Made by a program: the position numbers and the translations under genes. From the NCBI RefSeq assembly GCF_003439125.1, contig NZ_QSUU01000004.1, forward strand, positions 1 to 64,000: a stretch of DNA of 64,000 nt, written 5' to 3'. Of the stretch, positions 18,201 to 27,451 are shown in pieces. Source of the DNA: Collinsella sp. OM04-5 (lineage in GTDB: Bacteria > Actinomycetota > Coriobacteriia > Coriobacteriales > Coriobacteriaceae). The notes under the pieces were generated by a model. That model was given only the letters and a program-made list of their open reading frames with translations. It was not told the DNA's origin and ran no database searches. The number at the start of each line of letters is the position of its first letter. Position 1 is the stretch's first letter.

Positions 18201-19618
18201 CCGTTGCGTACGAGACCGCAGACGGTTGCGGCTGCGCATCGTACGCCGTGATCGGCCAGTCCATTGCGGGCTGGGGCGTTATGCCACCAGACGCCACGGT
18301 GCCCCATGCGGTGCCGTGGCCACAACATTCGGGCTTTTTGACCACCGTCAACGAGCAGCTGCAGCATATTACTTGGACGCGAGGCGCATCGGCATTTGCA
18401 ACGCAGCCCGTGGGTGCCGCAGGCTGTGGCCCGGCATCGTTTAGCGTAAGCAACAACGGCAGGTGCGCGCTCTATGTAGAGAACACCGATGGCAAGGTGG
18501 GGCAAACCTACGACGAAGAAGGCAACCCGGTAGCAGTAATGGGCAAGCACTTCCGCATCTTCGCCAGCACCTTGGCAGGCGATCTGTTCACGGAGCCGTT
18601 CGTGATGTGCGAGCTGGACCATCCCGTCGATCAGATAACGACATTTTTGACGTCGGGAGGCATGCTCTCCGCGCTCGCCACGCACATTGTGAGCGCGGAG
18701 AAGAGCGAGGCAGAGCTGCACGGCATCGAAGTGCCTCTGGTGGCGTGTGCCACTCCGACGGGCGCGGTCGCTACCTCGGGCGCGGTGGTGCCCGGAGCAG
18801 CAGGCGAATCCTTCATGGTCACGGTGCGAAACGACGGCAACACTTTGCTGACTGCCGGCACAATCGATCTGTACCGAGAGGGCTCCAGCCAGCCGTTCTC
18901 CAGCGCATCCATCGGATTCGGAGCGAACGCACGCATGGCTTCGATCTACGATCCAGAGCTTGCCGAAGACGCTTCGGCCAACGACATGGCACACGTAAAG
19001 TACGCGCTCGAGACGCTGGGCGCACGTTTTGCAACGCACCCGCTGGTAGCCGACAACGGCAACGCCGTGCTGGCACCGGGTTGCACGGCACAGTTCCGCA
19101 TGAGCTTCGCCATCCCCGAGAGTTGGAGCGACGAAGTGGGCAAACGCGTCACGCTGTATGCGAAGGCGCGTAATCTGGTGGCGCTCGATCCCGTAACGCT
19201 CGAGGAGATCCGACCGGGCGCAAACTCGGCGCTGAGTGCCGTTCTGCACGAGCTTCATGTGCCCGACGCGGCATGCGAACGCTCAGAAGTTCAGGTCGGC
19301 GTATGCGACAGCGCGGATACGACAGGACTTCACGACGCCCCGATGACAGCAGACGGCGATGGTAGCTCGAGTGGCGGCGGTACTGACGAGGGCGGCGGCT
19401 CCGGCGGAAGCAGCTCCGGCAGTGGCAAAGACCACGGCAATAACAAGCGCTCCGGAAAAGCGGGCGCGCTTGCGGGCACGGGCGACAGCAACGTCCCCCT
19501 AACCGCAGCCGCAGCAGCGCTCGCCGCAGTTGGTGCCGGCCTTGTCGCCTACAGCGCCCGCCGCACGGCGCTCGAAAAAGACACCGCCAATGAGGACAAT
19601 TCGGATAGGCCTCGCTAG
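15251..19618 (+). CDS. Giant exported surface protein with Tat-like signal and LAGTG anchor
   Basis: 1455-aa protein. The N-terminus has a twin-arginine-like signal (MLDRRSLLVAGASSLA) and an AYA-type cleavage site near residue 40. A CnaB/carboxypeptidase-regulatory-like domain follows (PIAGAQVTLTS...TTDDEGTAIFEV), then about 1100 residues I cannot assign. A Gly/Ser-rich linker (about residues 1378-1400) leads to LAGTGDSN, a hydrophobic helix and an arginine pair. That end resembles a sortase sorting signal with LAGTG in place of LPXTG. The start at 15251 has GGGAG upstream. It is probably a cell-wall-linked adhesin or enzyme; no catalytic motif was recognised. Confidence 0.8.
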   Translation: MLDRRSLLVAGASSLASIMLPRVPGSENAFLLPFAPTAAYADEEDPFKVLVLSRTMFGVVVVDVANKNTPIAGAQVTLTSRYAVGKQLTATTDDEGTAIFEVAPLSEDYVDEATLLDAYDFNGGISISMAGYRDVEIPLARIQGGTAITAPTRPLSDGEPYFRQLTFDEWDIQYADATFMALPKDDAANDQPDTHAFIVQAHLPQGGQATLHINKVMPATGSSPETVTQIGQIKASASGADNLATFTLEDKFLDAASGLLEEGCKLRFVLDYQGKTYTLSSPMAVVTAPAAKAESGSTTIVPTTMDQEVTPFDFPAAFPGIGGNKFTCWIPTFPILFDFSFAGYVLFGGGYKPASYMNDSGNPDPEYWKKSPRESGAKQANRYLDEMEGKWNQYKSMSAGSGTDPRNTKLLRHHCTPLFTMDIATQLYGSLAYDWVGKTWGDNNDPAYGNIKALFQVRTDLNWTEQFTLGPVPFFLNVNPWVLAKLALAVGAHTHGSGAAFFKNISLDYSNTSGSFTIQIGLAVTFGAGIAGVASSAVRGAASLTLFIGYEKADGHQLPRLRVGADVDVDVILQFVMFKWTTKAWSGSWPTLIDSWNMSVNNGDQYVLQRSELALGGDTPYTLDACFGTPGNTEAGGVPQFIASATIVTNAELLARAEVKATAVNAAPVVRDWDQAVTRIELEADSESDDTGQIEHFVHALVENDENAAPMYEYTYIGQSTNAVADPNANSAGVSEDERGGVKPSSDNVLFSGVLSEAHMKLTMIAGVEYLFRIASVRYGDNGRSRLVVHTKANGTWSAPTPVDFPLGFGEGDVERDGIFDYDFDVVEYTDGRGNQDAYVLLVSGERPAGDNTLFDTASTAGILSVVRLRISNDEIRVVSHTSWRSISRGRLQEDGYHCLQCPRITAGKTLVDGRLSGAYLHRRGTTAEKALGSEAEVALECFTLWSDDLGDSLTFRQVLRFPQAPSSIELSEPENINGKMVVPVAYETADGCGCASYAVIGQSIAGWGVMPPDATVPHAVPWPQHSGFLTTVNEQLQHITWTRGASAFATQPVGAAGCGPASFSVSNNGRCALYVENTDGKVGQTYDEEGNPVAVMGKHFRIFASTLAGDLFTEPFVMCELDHPVDQITTFLTSGGMLSALATHIVSAEKSEAELHGIEVPLVACATPTGAVATSGAVVPGAAGESFMVTVRNDGNTLLTAGTIDLYREGSSQPFSSASIGFGANARMASIYDPELAEDASANDMAHVKYALETLGARFATHPLVADNGNAVLAPGCTAQFRMSFAIPESWSDEVGKRVTLYAKARNLVALDPVTLEEIRPGANSALSAVLHELHVPDAACERSEVQVGVCDSADTTGLHDAPMTADGDGSSSGGGTDEGGGSGGSSSGSGKDHGNNKRSGKAGALAGTGDSNVPLTAAAAALAAVGAGLVAYSARRTALEKDTANEDNSDRPR

Positions 19619-19665
19619 CTCCTAGTTACTTTTGTGAGAGGCGCCGACTCGGCTCATCGAACATC

Positions 19666-19707
19666 AAAATGGGCTGGTTCTGAATACCCAGAGCCAGCCC
19701 ATTGCGC
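19666..19707 (-). terminator. Hairpin terminator of the XRE/membrane pair
   Basis: AATGGGCTGG / CCAGCCCATT stem with an internal CTCTGG/CCAGAG-like extension, immediately downstream of the minus-strand membrane protein gene. The T-run is short. Confidence 0.7.
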
Positions 19708-19708
19708 A

Positions 19709-20293
19709 TTAAATGTCGTCTGAGGAGTCGAGTTCTGCCTCGAGCTTGGCACGGCGTCTTTTCGCCGTGAAAAACGTTGCGCACAGGACAGCAAACGTGG
19801 CCGCGAAAATCGTCGCACCGCAGAACACGCCCGTGACCAGGTTCGCCAACCAAAAGACGCTTTCGAGCGGTACGATCTGCGCCTCAGCGATACAGCGCAT
19901 TGCGGCAATAACAAGCGCGAACGCGGCGCCGCTAAGACCGCTGACAAGCAGGAAATATCCAACAGGAAGATGCTCGGTTTGCCCAAAACGATTGGTATCG
20001 ACATAGCCCTTCCGCGTTTGCAGTCCTGCGCAAATCAACATCACGAGAACGAGCCACAAATACATGGCTGCCTCGAACGGCGTTGCAAAGCCATGCGGCA
20101 TTTCACTAGCGTCGCTGTGAACCCACGTAACCTGTCGAGCTATAAACTGGTAGAAAAAGATCATCAACATGCCAAACGAAAGCAGCACGAAGCCAATCTT
20201 GTAGATCTTCGCGTTCTCAGCCTCCAGGCGTTCATCCTTTTGGCCGGCATATTCACGCCACTTTTGCACGATTTTCAGATCTTCATATTTCAT
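19709..20293 (-). CDS. Four-helix membrane protein of XRE pair (DUF6773-like)
   Basis: 194-aa protein with four predicted membrane segments: about residues 32-52, 72-92, 111-131 and 146-170. It has charged termini (N-terminal KYEDLKIVQKWREYAGQKDER and a C-terminal RRRAKLEAE tail). It is the downstream partner of a small XRE repressor, a very common two-gene arrangement in Firmicutes and Actinobacteria. Similarity to DUF6773 is a recollection of layout, not a search result. Function unknown. Confidence 0.65.
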   Translation of the reverse strand: MKYEDLKIVQKWREYAGQKDERLEAENAKIYKIGFVLLSFGMLMIFFYQFIARQVTWVHSDASEMPHGFATPFEAAMYLWLVLVMLICAGLQTRKGYVDTNRFGQTEHLPVGYFLLVSGLSGAAFALVIAAMRCIAEAQIVPLESVFWLANLVTGVFCGATIFAATFAVLCATFFTAKRRRAKLEAELDSSDDI

Positions 20294-20302
20294 AGTGAAC
20301 TC

Positions 20303-20533
20303 CTAAAGAGCATTAGGGTCGGCGTCGGTTTCGTCTTCCCAAAACAAGTCGTTCAACGTAACGCGCAGCGCCTTACAGATTGCCACGCACAAATTGAGCG
20401 TGGGGTTGTAGCCGCCCGCCTCGATAAGGCCGATGGTTTGGCGCGTAACGCCCACGGCTTGGGCTAAGTCAGCTTGCGAAAGGCCAGCCGCCGCGCGTGC
20501 CGCCTTCATGCGTAGGTTCTTTTTGCCCGGCAT
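20303..20533 (-). CDS. Small XRE-family regulator
   Basis: 76-aa helix-turn-helix protein: RMKAARAAAGLSQADLAQAV, then GVTRQTIGLIEAGGYNPTLN, the Cro/CI-type fold. The tail NDLFWEDE is typical of YozG-like regulators. The start at 20533 is set by GAAAGGAA upstream. It is co-transcribed with the four-helix membrane protein ten bases downstream. Confidence 0.88.
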   Translation of the reverse strand: MPGKKNLRMKAARAAAGLSQADLAQAVGVTRQTIGLIEAGGYNPTLNLCVAICKALRVTLNDLFWEDETDADPNAL

Positions 20534-20803
20534 GGAGTTCCTTTCGTAGTAATGGACAGATATCCGTTGCAACATGACAGAAATATATTGCATCCTTCAC
20601 AAGATGTCAACTATATCTGTCATTATGGAAACCATGTCCGCCATCGCCATGTGGACATAACAATTTCGATTCGCTATTCAATCTTACTCGGACAAAACCG
20701 AGTCGGAAGGACCCGAGTAAGTGGAACTTATCAGCATGGCCAACGCGCACGCCAATAACCGGATTTGCCGGAACCATGCGTGCCCCATCGTTTAATAGCT
20801 CCG

Positions 20804-21364
20804 TTATTGTTCGATGATCTTCTTGACGACCGCGGGAACGCCTGCCGCCACCACGTTGTCCGGAAGGTCTTCCGTCACGACGCTGCCCGCGGCAATTACG
20901 CAACCGCTGCCGATGGTAACCCCCTGCAACACGGATACGTTCGCGCCAAACCAGCAGTTATCGCCTACAACAATAGGCAGAGCCTTCTCGAGACCCAAGT
21001 TGCGGTCCTTTGCCTTTAGGGGGTGCGAAGCGGTGTAGAAGCCGCAAAACGGCCCGATAAACACGTTGCCACCAAAGGTGATAGAGCCGCCGTCCATAAA
21101 GTAGCAGCCATGGTTTACAAAGCAGCCCTCACCAAAGCTCGTCTTGCTCCCGTAGTCAAAGTAGGCAGGCGAAAGGACCGTCAGCCCTTGCGGAAGATCG
21201 GTATCGAGCAAGGATTTCAAAGCGTCAAGCTGCGCGTCGCTTCCGGGTTTTGCCATATTAAAGTCATAGCAGAGCGCCTCCGCCTTTGCGCGTTGCGCCA
21301 GGAGCTCCTCGTCAAAGTTGGCATCATGCCACTCCCCGCGCTCCATCTTCTCTTTCTCAGTCAT
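20804..21364 (-). CDS. Sugar O-acetyltransferase (maltose/galactoside type)
   Basis: 186-aa left-handed beta-helix acyltransferase. It begins with the Mac domain (MTEKEKMERGEWHDAN...AKALCYDFN-like helices). Hexapeptide repeats follow: GSKTSFGEGCFVNHGCYFMD, the catalytic-site H in YTASHPL, and a C-terminal IGSGCVIAAGSVVTEDLP. It moves acetyl from acetyl-CoA to a sugar hydroxyl. Length and motifs match LacA/Maa. GAGGGGGC precedes the ATG. Confidence 0.9.
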   Translation of the reverse strand: MTEKEKMERGEWHDANFDEELLAQRAKAEALCYDFNMAKPGSDAQLDALKSLLDTDLPQGLTVLSPAYFDYGSKTSFGEGCFVNHGCYFMDGGSITFGGNVFIGPFCGFYTASHPLKAKDRNLGLEKALPIVVGDNCWFGANVSVLQGVTIGSGCVIAAGSVVTEDLPDNVVAAGVPAVVKKIIEQ

Positions 21365-21598
21365 TGCGCCCCCTCAAACAACATGCAGTCTTGATGCGGC
21401 AATTCTACCAGCCGATAAGCCACGGTTTTAACACGAGCACCACGCCGCGCAGGGAATGACCGCAGAAGCTAAAGGTCACCGACTCCGAACGCGCGTTCGA
21501 TGGAATTCGTGTTAGTTGGAATCGTCCGAGGCCTGGGCTATGCTACCTTGACTATCTATATGACTACAACGCAGCAAAGGAGCATCGAGAGAGCGAGC

Positions 21599-23596
21599 AT
21601 GGCAAAAAACACCGCAAACTATGGTAACGACAGTATTCGTCAGCTCAAGGACGAGGAGCGCGTACGCCTGCGCCCCGCCGTTATCTTTGGCTCGGACGGA
21701 CTCGACGGCTGCGCGCATGCCGCCTTCGAGATCCTGTCCAACGCCGTTGACGAGGCGCGCCAGGGCTACGGCAAGCTCATCACCCTTACCGCCTTTCGCG
21801 ATGGTTCCATTCAGGTAGAGGACAACGGCCGCGGCTGCCCGCTCGACTGGAACCCCTCCGAGAAGCGCTTTAACTGGGAGCTCGTCTTTTGCGAGCTCTA
21901 CGCAGGTGGCAAATACAACAACAACCAGGGCGGCGACTACGACTTCTCGCTCGGTACCAACGGCCTGGGCTCGTGCGCGACCCAGTACGCATCCGAGTAC
22001 ATGGACGTCACGGTTTGGCGCGACGGCAACAAGTACTCCCTGCACTTTAAGAAAGGCAAGGTCGTTGGCGCCAAAAAGAAAGCGCTTGAGATCGAGCCCA
22101 GCGACGAGGACCGCACCGGCACCACCATCAAGTGGCGCCCCGATCTTGAGGTCTTTACCTCGATCAGCATTCCCCACGACTGGTATCGCGAGACCATGCG
22201 CCGCCAGGCCGTGGTCAACGCCAACGTGACCTTCCGCCTGCGCATTGAGGGCGACGATGGCGAGTTTTCCGAAGAGGATTTTTGCTATCCCAAGGGCATC
22301 GAGGACTACGTGCTCGAGAAGGTCGGTACCGACTACCTTACCGAGCCCTTCTTTATCGAGGCTGACCGTCGCGGTCGCGACCGCGAGGACCTGCCCGATT
22401 ACAACGTCAAGATCACCGCGTGCATGTGCTTCTCGCGCACCTTCATGATGCAGGAGTACTACCACAACTCGTCATGGCTCGAGAACGGCGGTTCGCCCGA
22501 AAAGGCCGCCCGTAGTGCTCTGACCAGCGCCATCGATGCCTACATCAAGCAACAGGGCAAGTACAACAAAAACGAGAGCGGCATTAAGTGGCAGGACGTC
22601 CAGGACTGTCTGGTGCTGGTGACCAACTGCTTCTCCACCCAGACGTCCTACGAAAACCAGACTAAGAAGGCCATCAATAACCGCTTTATCCAGCAGGCGA
22701 TGACGGCATTCTTTAAGGAGCGCCTCTCGACCTATCTGATCGAGAACAAAGACGCCGCCAACAAGATCATGGAGCAGGTGCTCATCAACAAGCGCTCGCG
22801 CGAGAACGCCGAGAAGACGCGCCAGAGCATCAAGACCAATCTGCAGCAGAAGACCGACATGGCCAACCGCGTGCAGAAGTTCATCGACTGCCGCTCCAAG
22901 GACAAGAGCCGTCGCGAGATCTACATCGTAGAGGGCGACTCGGCAGCAGGCGCCATCCGCACCTCGCGCGATGCCGAGTTCCAGGGTGTTATGCCCGTCC
23001 GAGGCAAGATCCTCAACTGTCTGAAAGAGGACTACCCGCGCATCTTTAAGTCCGACATCATCATGGACCTCATGCGCGTGCTGGGCTGCGGCGTAGAGAT
23101 CAAGGACAAGCGCATCAAGAACCTCGGTGCTTTTGACCTGGATAATCTCAACTGGAACAAGGTCATTATCTGTACGGACGCCGACGTCGACGGTTATCAC
23201 ATCCGCACGCTTGTGCTCACCATGCTCTATCGCCTGGTGCCCACGCTTATCGACGAGGGCTACGTGTATATCGCCGAGTCGCCGCTCTACGAGATCAACT
23301 GCAAAGAGAAGACCTACTTTGCCTACACCGAGCTCGAGAAGAACGGCATCCTCAAGGAGATTGGCGACCAGAAGTGCTCGATCAACCGCTCCAAGGGTCT
23401 TGGTGAGAACGATCCGGACATGATGTGGCTCACCACCATGAACCCCGAGACGCGCCGCCTGATCAAGGTAGAACCCGAGGACGTCACCAAGATGGAGACC
23501 ATGTTCAACCTGTTGCTGGGCAACGACGAGACGGGCCGCAAGCGTCACATCTCCGAGCACGGCAAGGAATACCTGGACCAGCTGGACCTGCAGTAG
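21599..23596 (+). CDS. Type II DNA topoisomerase, subunit B (GyrB/ParE type)
   Basis: 665-aa ATPase subunit. The GHKL motifs are EILSNAVDEA, DNGRGCP and GTNGLGSCATQYAS. The TOPRIM motifs are IYIVEGDSAAG and CTDADVDGYHIRTL, and the end is RKRHISEHGKEYLDQL. It lies 45 bp upstream of a matching A subunit. The protein differs from textbook GyrB (for example SGxLHGVG is replaced), so it is probably a second, topoisomerase IV-like pair. The ATG at 21599 is chosen as nearest to the conserved start; an ATG at 21560 is possible. A long open frame on the opposite strand is a codon-bias shadow. Confidence 0.88.
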   Translation: MAKNTANYGNDSIRQLKDEERVRLRPAVIFGSDGLDGCAHAAFEILSNAVDEARQGYGKLITLTAFRDGSIQVEDNGRGCPLDWNPSEKRFNWELVFCELYAGGKYNNNQGGDYDFSLGTNGLGSCATQYASEYMDVTVWRDGNKYSLHFKKGKVVGAKKKALEIEPSDEDRTGTTIKWRPDLEVFTSISIPHDWYRETMRRQAVVNANVTFRLRIEGDDGEFSEEDFCYPKGIEDYVLEKVGTDYLTEPFFIEADRRGRDREDLPDYNVKITACMCFSRTFMMQEYYHNSSWLENGGSPEKAARSALTSAIDAYIKQQGKYNKNESGIKWQDVQDCLVLVTNCFSTQTSYENQTKKAINNRFIQQAMTAFFKERLSTYLIENKDAANKIMEQVLINKRSRENAEKTRQSIKTNLQQKTDMANRVQKFIDCRSKDKSRREIYIVEGDSAAGAIRTSRDAEFQGVMPVRGKILNCLKEDYPRIFKSDIIMDLMRVLGCGVEIKDKRIKNLGAFDLDNLNWNKVIICTDADVDGYHIRTLVLTMLYRLVPTLIDEGYVYIAESPLYEINCKEKTYFAYTELEKNGILKEIGDQKCSINRSKGLGENDPDMMWLTTMNPETRRLIKVEPEDVTKMETMFNLLLGNDETGRKRHISEHGKEYLDQLDLQ

Positions 23597-23641
23597 CAGC
23601 AAATCGATAACGACGGCCCATAAGAAGTTCAAGAGGAAATC

Positions 23642-25882
23642 GTGGCAAAGAAGAAGACGAAGAACCAGCCCAAGAAAAAGCAGGTCAACGCCGAGAACGT
23701 CATCGGCCTGCACTCCGAGGTCACCGATCAGCCGATCACGCAGACGCTCGAGGTCAACTACATGCCCTACGCTATGAGCGTCAACGTCTCGCGTGCGTTC
23801 CCCGAGATTGACGGCTTTAAGCCCTCGCACCGCAAGCTGCTCTACACCATGTACAAGATGGGTCTGCTCAAGGGCGAGCGCCAGAAGAGCGCCAACATCG
23901 TGGGCCAGACCATGAAGCTCAACCCGCACGGCGACGCCGCGATCTACGAGACGATGGTGCGCCTGGCCACCGGCAACGAGGCGTTGCTCGCCCCCTTCGT
24001 TGAGTCGAAGGGCAACTTTGGCAAGTACTATTCGGGCGACCTGAGCTACGCCGCCTCGCGCTATACCGAGGCCAAGCTCTCCCCCATTAGCGCCGAGATC
24101 TTCAAGGACATCGACAAGGACCCGGTCGACTTCGTCGACAGCTACGACGGCGCCATGAAGGAGCCACGCCTGCTGCCCACCACGTTCCCCAACATCCTCG
24201 TCTCGGCCAACAAGGGCATCGGCGTCGCCATGGCATCCGATATCTGCGGTTTCAACCTCAACGAGGTCTGTACCGCCACAATGCATTACCTGCAGGATCC
24301 CGACTGCGACCTGCTCGAATACATGCCCATGCCCGACTTCTCGACCGGCGGCGAAATTATCTACCGCCGCGAGGAGATGGAAAAGATAATCGAGACCGGC
24401 CTTGGCGGCTTCCAGATCCGCTCCCGCTGGCGCTGGATTCCCGAAGAGCGCATCATCGAGGTCTACGAGATCCCCTACACCACCAAAACCGATGTCATCA
24501 TCGAGCGCATCGTCAAGCTCTCCAAAGAGGGCAAGGTCAAGGAGATTGCCGACATCCGCGACGAGACCGACCTCTCGGGTCTGCGCATCGCCATCGACCT
24601 TAAGCGCGGTGTCGACCCCGACAAGCTCATGGCGAAGCTCTATCGCTCGACCACGCTGCAGGATTCGTTCTCGTGCAACTTTAACGTGCTGGTCGACGGC
24701 TATCCCCGCGTTATGGGCGTGCGCCAGATCCTGCACGAGTGGGTCAAGTGGCGTATTGAGTCCACGCGTCGCCGCATTAACTTTGACCTGGGCAAAAAGT
24801 CCGAGCGTCTGCACCTGCTGCACGGCCTCGAGGCAATTCTGCTCGACATCGACAAGGCCATCGCCATCATCCGCGGCACTAAGCTCGAGGCCGAGGTCGT
24901 GCCCAACCTTATGAAGGGTTTCGACATCGACGAGACCCAGGCCGAGTTTGTTGCCGAGCTCAAGCTCCGCAACATCAACGAAGAGTACATTCTCAACCGC
25001 ACCAAGGACATCGCCAAGCTCGAGGGCGGGATTGCCGAGCTTGAGGAGATCCTCTCCAGCGAGGAGAACATCAAGAAGGTCATCAGCGACGAGCTAGCAG
25101 CGGTCAACAAGAAGTACGTGATGCCGCGCCGCACGGGCAGGATCGAGCCCCATGAGGTTATCGAGGTAAGCTTGGAGCCCGAGGTCGAGGAGTACCCGGT
25201 CACCATCATGCTCTCGCGCGATGGCTACCTAAAGAAGATGACGGACCGCGTGCTCAAGAAGGCGACCACGCTCAAGTACAAGGACGGCGACAAACCCTTT
25301 ATCGAGTTCCCGTCCTCCAACACCCACGAGCTGCTGGTCTTTACCAACAAGAGCCAGGTGTACAAGTGCAAGGTCGCGGCGTTTGAGGACACCAAGTCGG
25401 CCCAGCTGGGCTCGTACCTTCCGACCGATCTTGAGATGGAACCCGACGAGAGCGTCATCTGGGTCATCGACCCCGAGGACTACAAGGCCGACGTGCTGTT
25501 CGTCTTTGAGAACGGCCGCGTGGTGCGTGTCGCGCTTTCTGGATACGCTACCAAGACCAACCGCAAGCGCCTTAAGAACGCCATCTACGGCGGCAGCAAG
25601 CTGCTGTATGCGCAGGTGCTCAAGGAAGACCGCGACCTCGCGCTGGTCTCGAGCGACTACCGCCTGATGAACTTCAACACGTCGCTGCTCAAGACCAAGA
25701 CGACCACCAACACGCAGGGCGTCCAGGCTTTCACGGCCAAGAAGGGCCGCTCGGTCACCACTGTCGGCACGACCGAGGAGATTCTTGGCGCCGGCGTCTC
25801 GGCCGAGAAGTTCACCGCGCAGAGCCTGCCCTCTGCCGGTGCCCTCATGAAGGAAAACGACATGCCGAGTTTGTTTGACTAG
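23642..25882 (+). CDS. Type II DNA topoisomerase, subunit A (GyrA/ParC type)
   Basis: 746-aa DNA-cleaving subunit. It has PSHRKLLYTMYKMGL, the PHGDAAIYETMVRLA helix and the active-site tyrosine in SYAASRYTEAKLS. A coiled-coil and tower region runs to about residue 480, then a shortened C-terminal beta-domain. It begins with GTG preceded by AAGAGGAA. The N-terminal tail is unusually lysine-rich (KKKTKNQPKKKQ). The pair is predicted to relax or decatenate DNA. Whether it functions as ParC or as a specialised GyrA cannot be told here. Confidence 0.88.
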   Translation: MAKKKTKNQPKKKQVNAENVIGLHSEVTDQPITQTLEVNYMPYAMSVNVSRAFPEIDGFKPSHRKLLYTMYKMGLLKGERQKSANIVGQTMKLNPHGDAAIYETMVRLATGNEALLAPFVESKGNFGKYYSGDLSYAASRYTEAKLSPISAEIFKDIDKDPVDFVDSYDGAMKEPRLLPTTFPNILVSANKGIGVAMASDICGFNLNEVCTATMHYLQDPDCDLLEYMPMPDFSTGGEIIYRREEMEKIIETGLGGFQIRSRWRWIPEERIIEVYEIPYTTKTDVIIERIVKLSKEGKVKEIADIRDETDLSGLRIAIDLKRGVDPDKLMAKLYRSTTLQDSFSCNFNVLVDGYPRVMGVRQILHEWVKWRIESTRRRINFDLGKKSERLHLLHGLEAILLDIDKAIAIIRGTKLEAEVVPNLMKGFDIDETQAEFVAELKLRNINEEYILNRTKDIAKLEGGIAELEEILSSEENIKKVISDELAAVNKKYVMPRRTGRIEPHEVIEVSLEPEVEEYPVTIMLSRDGYLKKMTDRVLKKATTLKYKDGDKPFIEFPSSNTHELLVFTNKSQVYKCKVAAFEDTKSAQLGSYLPTDLEMEPDESVIWVIDPEDYKADVLFVFENGRVVRVALSGYATKTNRKRLKNAIYGGSKLLYAQVLKEDRDLALVSSDYRLMNFNTSLLKTKTTTNTQGVQAFTAKKGRSVTTVGTTEEILGAGVSAEKFTAQSLPSAGALMKENDMPSLFD

Positions 25883-25921
25883 GACGACGGCGACCAAACC
25901 GTCATGGTTTAACTAAGCAGC

Positions 25922-25960
25922 GGGGCCCGGAGCGCAGTAAACGCTGCGCCCTGGGCCCCA
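25922..25960. terminator. GC-rich hairpin after topoisomerase operon
   Basis: GGGGCCCGGAGCGCAG / CTGCGCCCTGGGCCCC stem in the gap between the convergent topoisomerase and DUF4143 genes. There is no clear T-run on either side. Confidence 0.6.
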
Positions 25961-25981
25961 TGCATTACACCAGCATCATCC

Positions 25982-27271
25982 CTATAGACAAAATGCCGCA
26001 TAAAGTGGAACAGACATAAGCCCATCATTCATTCCAAAGGGCTTAGTCGATAGCCTGATAAGGCGTACGCCCGGATGGGTCTTTTTAAGTGAGGACAGGC
26101 TTCGAGATCTTGTGTTCTCTCCCGCCTTGACTTCAATCGCAGACAAGCATCCCTGCTTCTCTACTACAAAGTCGATTTCCGCACGATTATCTCGCGCCCA
26201 ATAATGCAGCGGATAGCCCATGGCTGAAAGCTGTTGGGCGACGTAGTTTTCGGTAAGTGCACCCATGAATGTGCCGCCGATGCCGGCAAGAATATCGGCG
26301 CGTTGAGCACCGGCCTTGGAGACGAGCAGCCCTGTATCCGCCTGATAGATTTTAAAAGCAGAAGGGTTAACGAAGGCCTCTAAAGGGCTTTCGATCTGCC
26401 CGACTAGGCTGCAGCGCGCCACCGTACCCGACAATACAAGCCAGTCGAGAGCATCTCCAAAGAGAGACGCATTGCCCCCCGCTCGCACTACCTTGTATTG
26501 AAATTTGCGATTCTCTTTGGCAAGCTGCTGTGGAATGGAATCGAAGCACGCACGCGTCTTTGCGCTCAAGCGTTCATCAGCATATTTATTGGTGTCGGCG
26601 GAATATCCGTCGAGAATAATCCGATGCTTTTCGGCCACATCAATGATTGACTGATCATCGATATACGTTTGGACCGCCTCGGGCATTCCGCCAACAACAA
26701 GATACTGTCGATAGAGCCTAAGCGCCTTTTCATGAAGGCTTGGCGCAAGAGGACCCATTAACTCGAATGACGAGCGTATCTCATCGACCAGCTGATCGTG
26801 CCCCATTGCCCAGAGAAACTCCTCGAAATCGAGTGGAGTCATCTCGATCAAGTCGGTCTTTCCGACGGGGAACGAATACGACTGATGGTTAATGGCAACC
26901 CCAAGAAGCGACCCGGCAGCCGCAACGTAATACTCGGGAGCATCTTCGCAAAAGTATTTAAGGGAAGTGAGCGCTTCCTCGCATGCCTGGATCTCGTCAA
27001 TGAACAGTAAGGTTTTGCCAGGCACGATACGCTGTCCCGTACGAGCCTCGATCGCGCGCACAATCGAATGAGGGTCAAGACCGCCCGAAAAATCCGCTCG
27101 CGCCGACCGGTCGTTCTCAAGATTAACGTAGACAACCGATTCGAAAAGATCCTGGGCGTACGTTCTGAGCAAATAGGTCTTGCCACACTGGCGCACGCCT
27201 TTGACCAGCAAAGGTTTTCTATCAGCTCTGTCTCGCCATTCCCTAAGTAGCTCGTCTGCCTTGCGACGCAT
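25982..27271 (-). CDS. AAA ATPase with DUF4143 domain
   Basis: 429-aa protein of the common AAA_14 + DUF4143 family. Walker A is LLVKGVRQCGKTYLLRTYA, Walker B is TLLFIDEIQACEEAL. The DUF4143 region contains LAKENRKFQYK and a C-terminal nuclease-like stretch (HYWARDNRAEIDFVVEK...IEVKAG). The last part resembles a PD-(D/E)xK core (E-I-D...E-V-K). The ATG at 27271 follows GAGGGAAGG. Function of the family is largely unknown, and copies are often mobile. Confidence 0.9.
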   Translation of the reverse strand: MRRKADELLREWRDRADRKPLLVKGVRQCGKTYLLRTYAQDLFESVVYVNLENDRSARADFSGGLDPHSIVRAIEARTGQRIVPGKTLLFIDEIQACEEALTSLKYFCEDAPEYYVAAAGSLLGVAINHQSYSFPVGKTDLIEMTPLDFEEFLWAMGHDQLVDEIRSSFELMGPLAPSLHEKALRLYRQYLVVGGMPEAVQTYIDDQSIIDVAEKHRIILDGYSADTNKYADERLSAKTRACFDSIPQQLAKENRKFQYKVVRAGGNASLFGDALDWLVLSGTVARCSLVGQIESPLEAFVNPSAFKIYQADTGLLVSKAGAQRADILAGIGGTFMGALTENYVAQQLSAMGYPLHYWARDNRAEIDFVVEKQGCLSAIEVKAGENTRSRSLSSLKKTHPGVRLIRLSTKPFGMNDGLMSVPLYAAFCL

Positions 27272-27451
27272 ACGCAACCTTCCCTCATTAACTTCTGTTT
27301 GACAATATTTTAACGCGGATTAATTTGTTTTCAGTTATTTTTCTGCGTTTAAAAATTGTTCTATACGGCGCTTGAGGGAATGCGCCCCTATCTCTCGGTA
27401 AGGACAGCAAGCATTTCCACCAACACCGATTGCCATGCGCTCTTCTTGCCC

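Noticed and set aside
17897..19258. 453-codon minus-strand frame inside the surface-protein gene
   Set aside because: Cysteine/arginine-rich shadow with no start context or homology pattern.
22472..24823. Long (783-codon) open frame on the minus strand across the topoisomerase genes
   Set aside because: It lies opposite two well-supported genes, shows low-complexity composition and no motifs, and follows from strong GC-biased codon use on the plus strand.
27278..27451. TTGACA-like box near 27300 considered as a promoter
   Set aside because: It points on the plus strand towards genes encoded on the minus strand, with nothing to drive.
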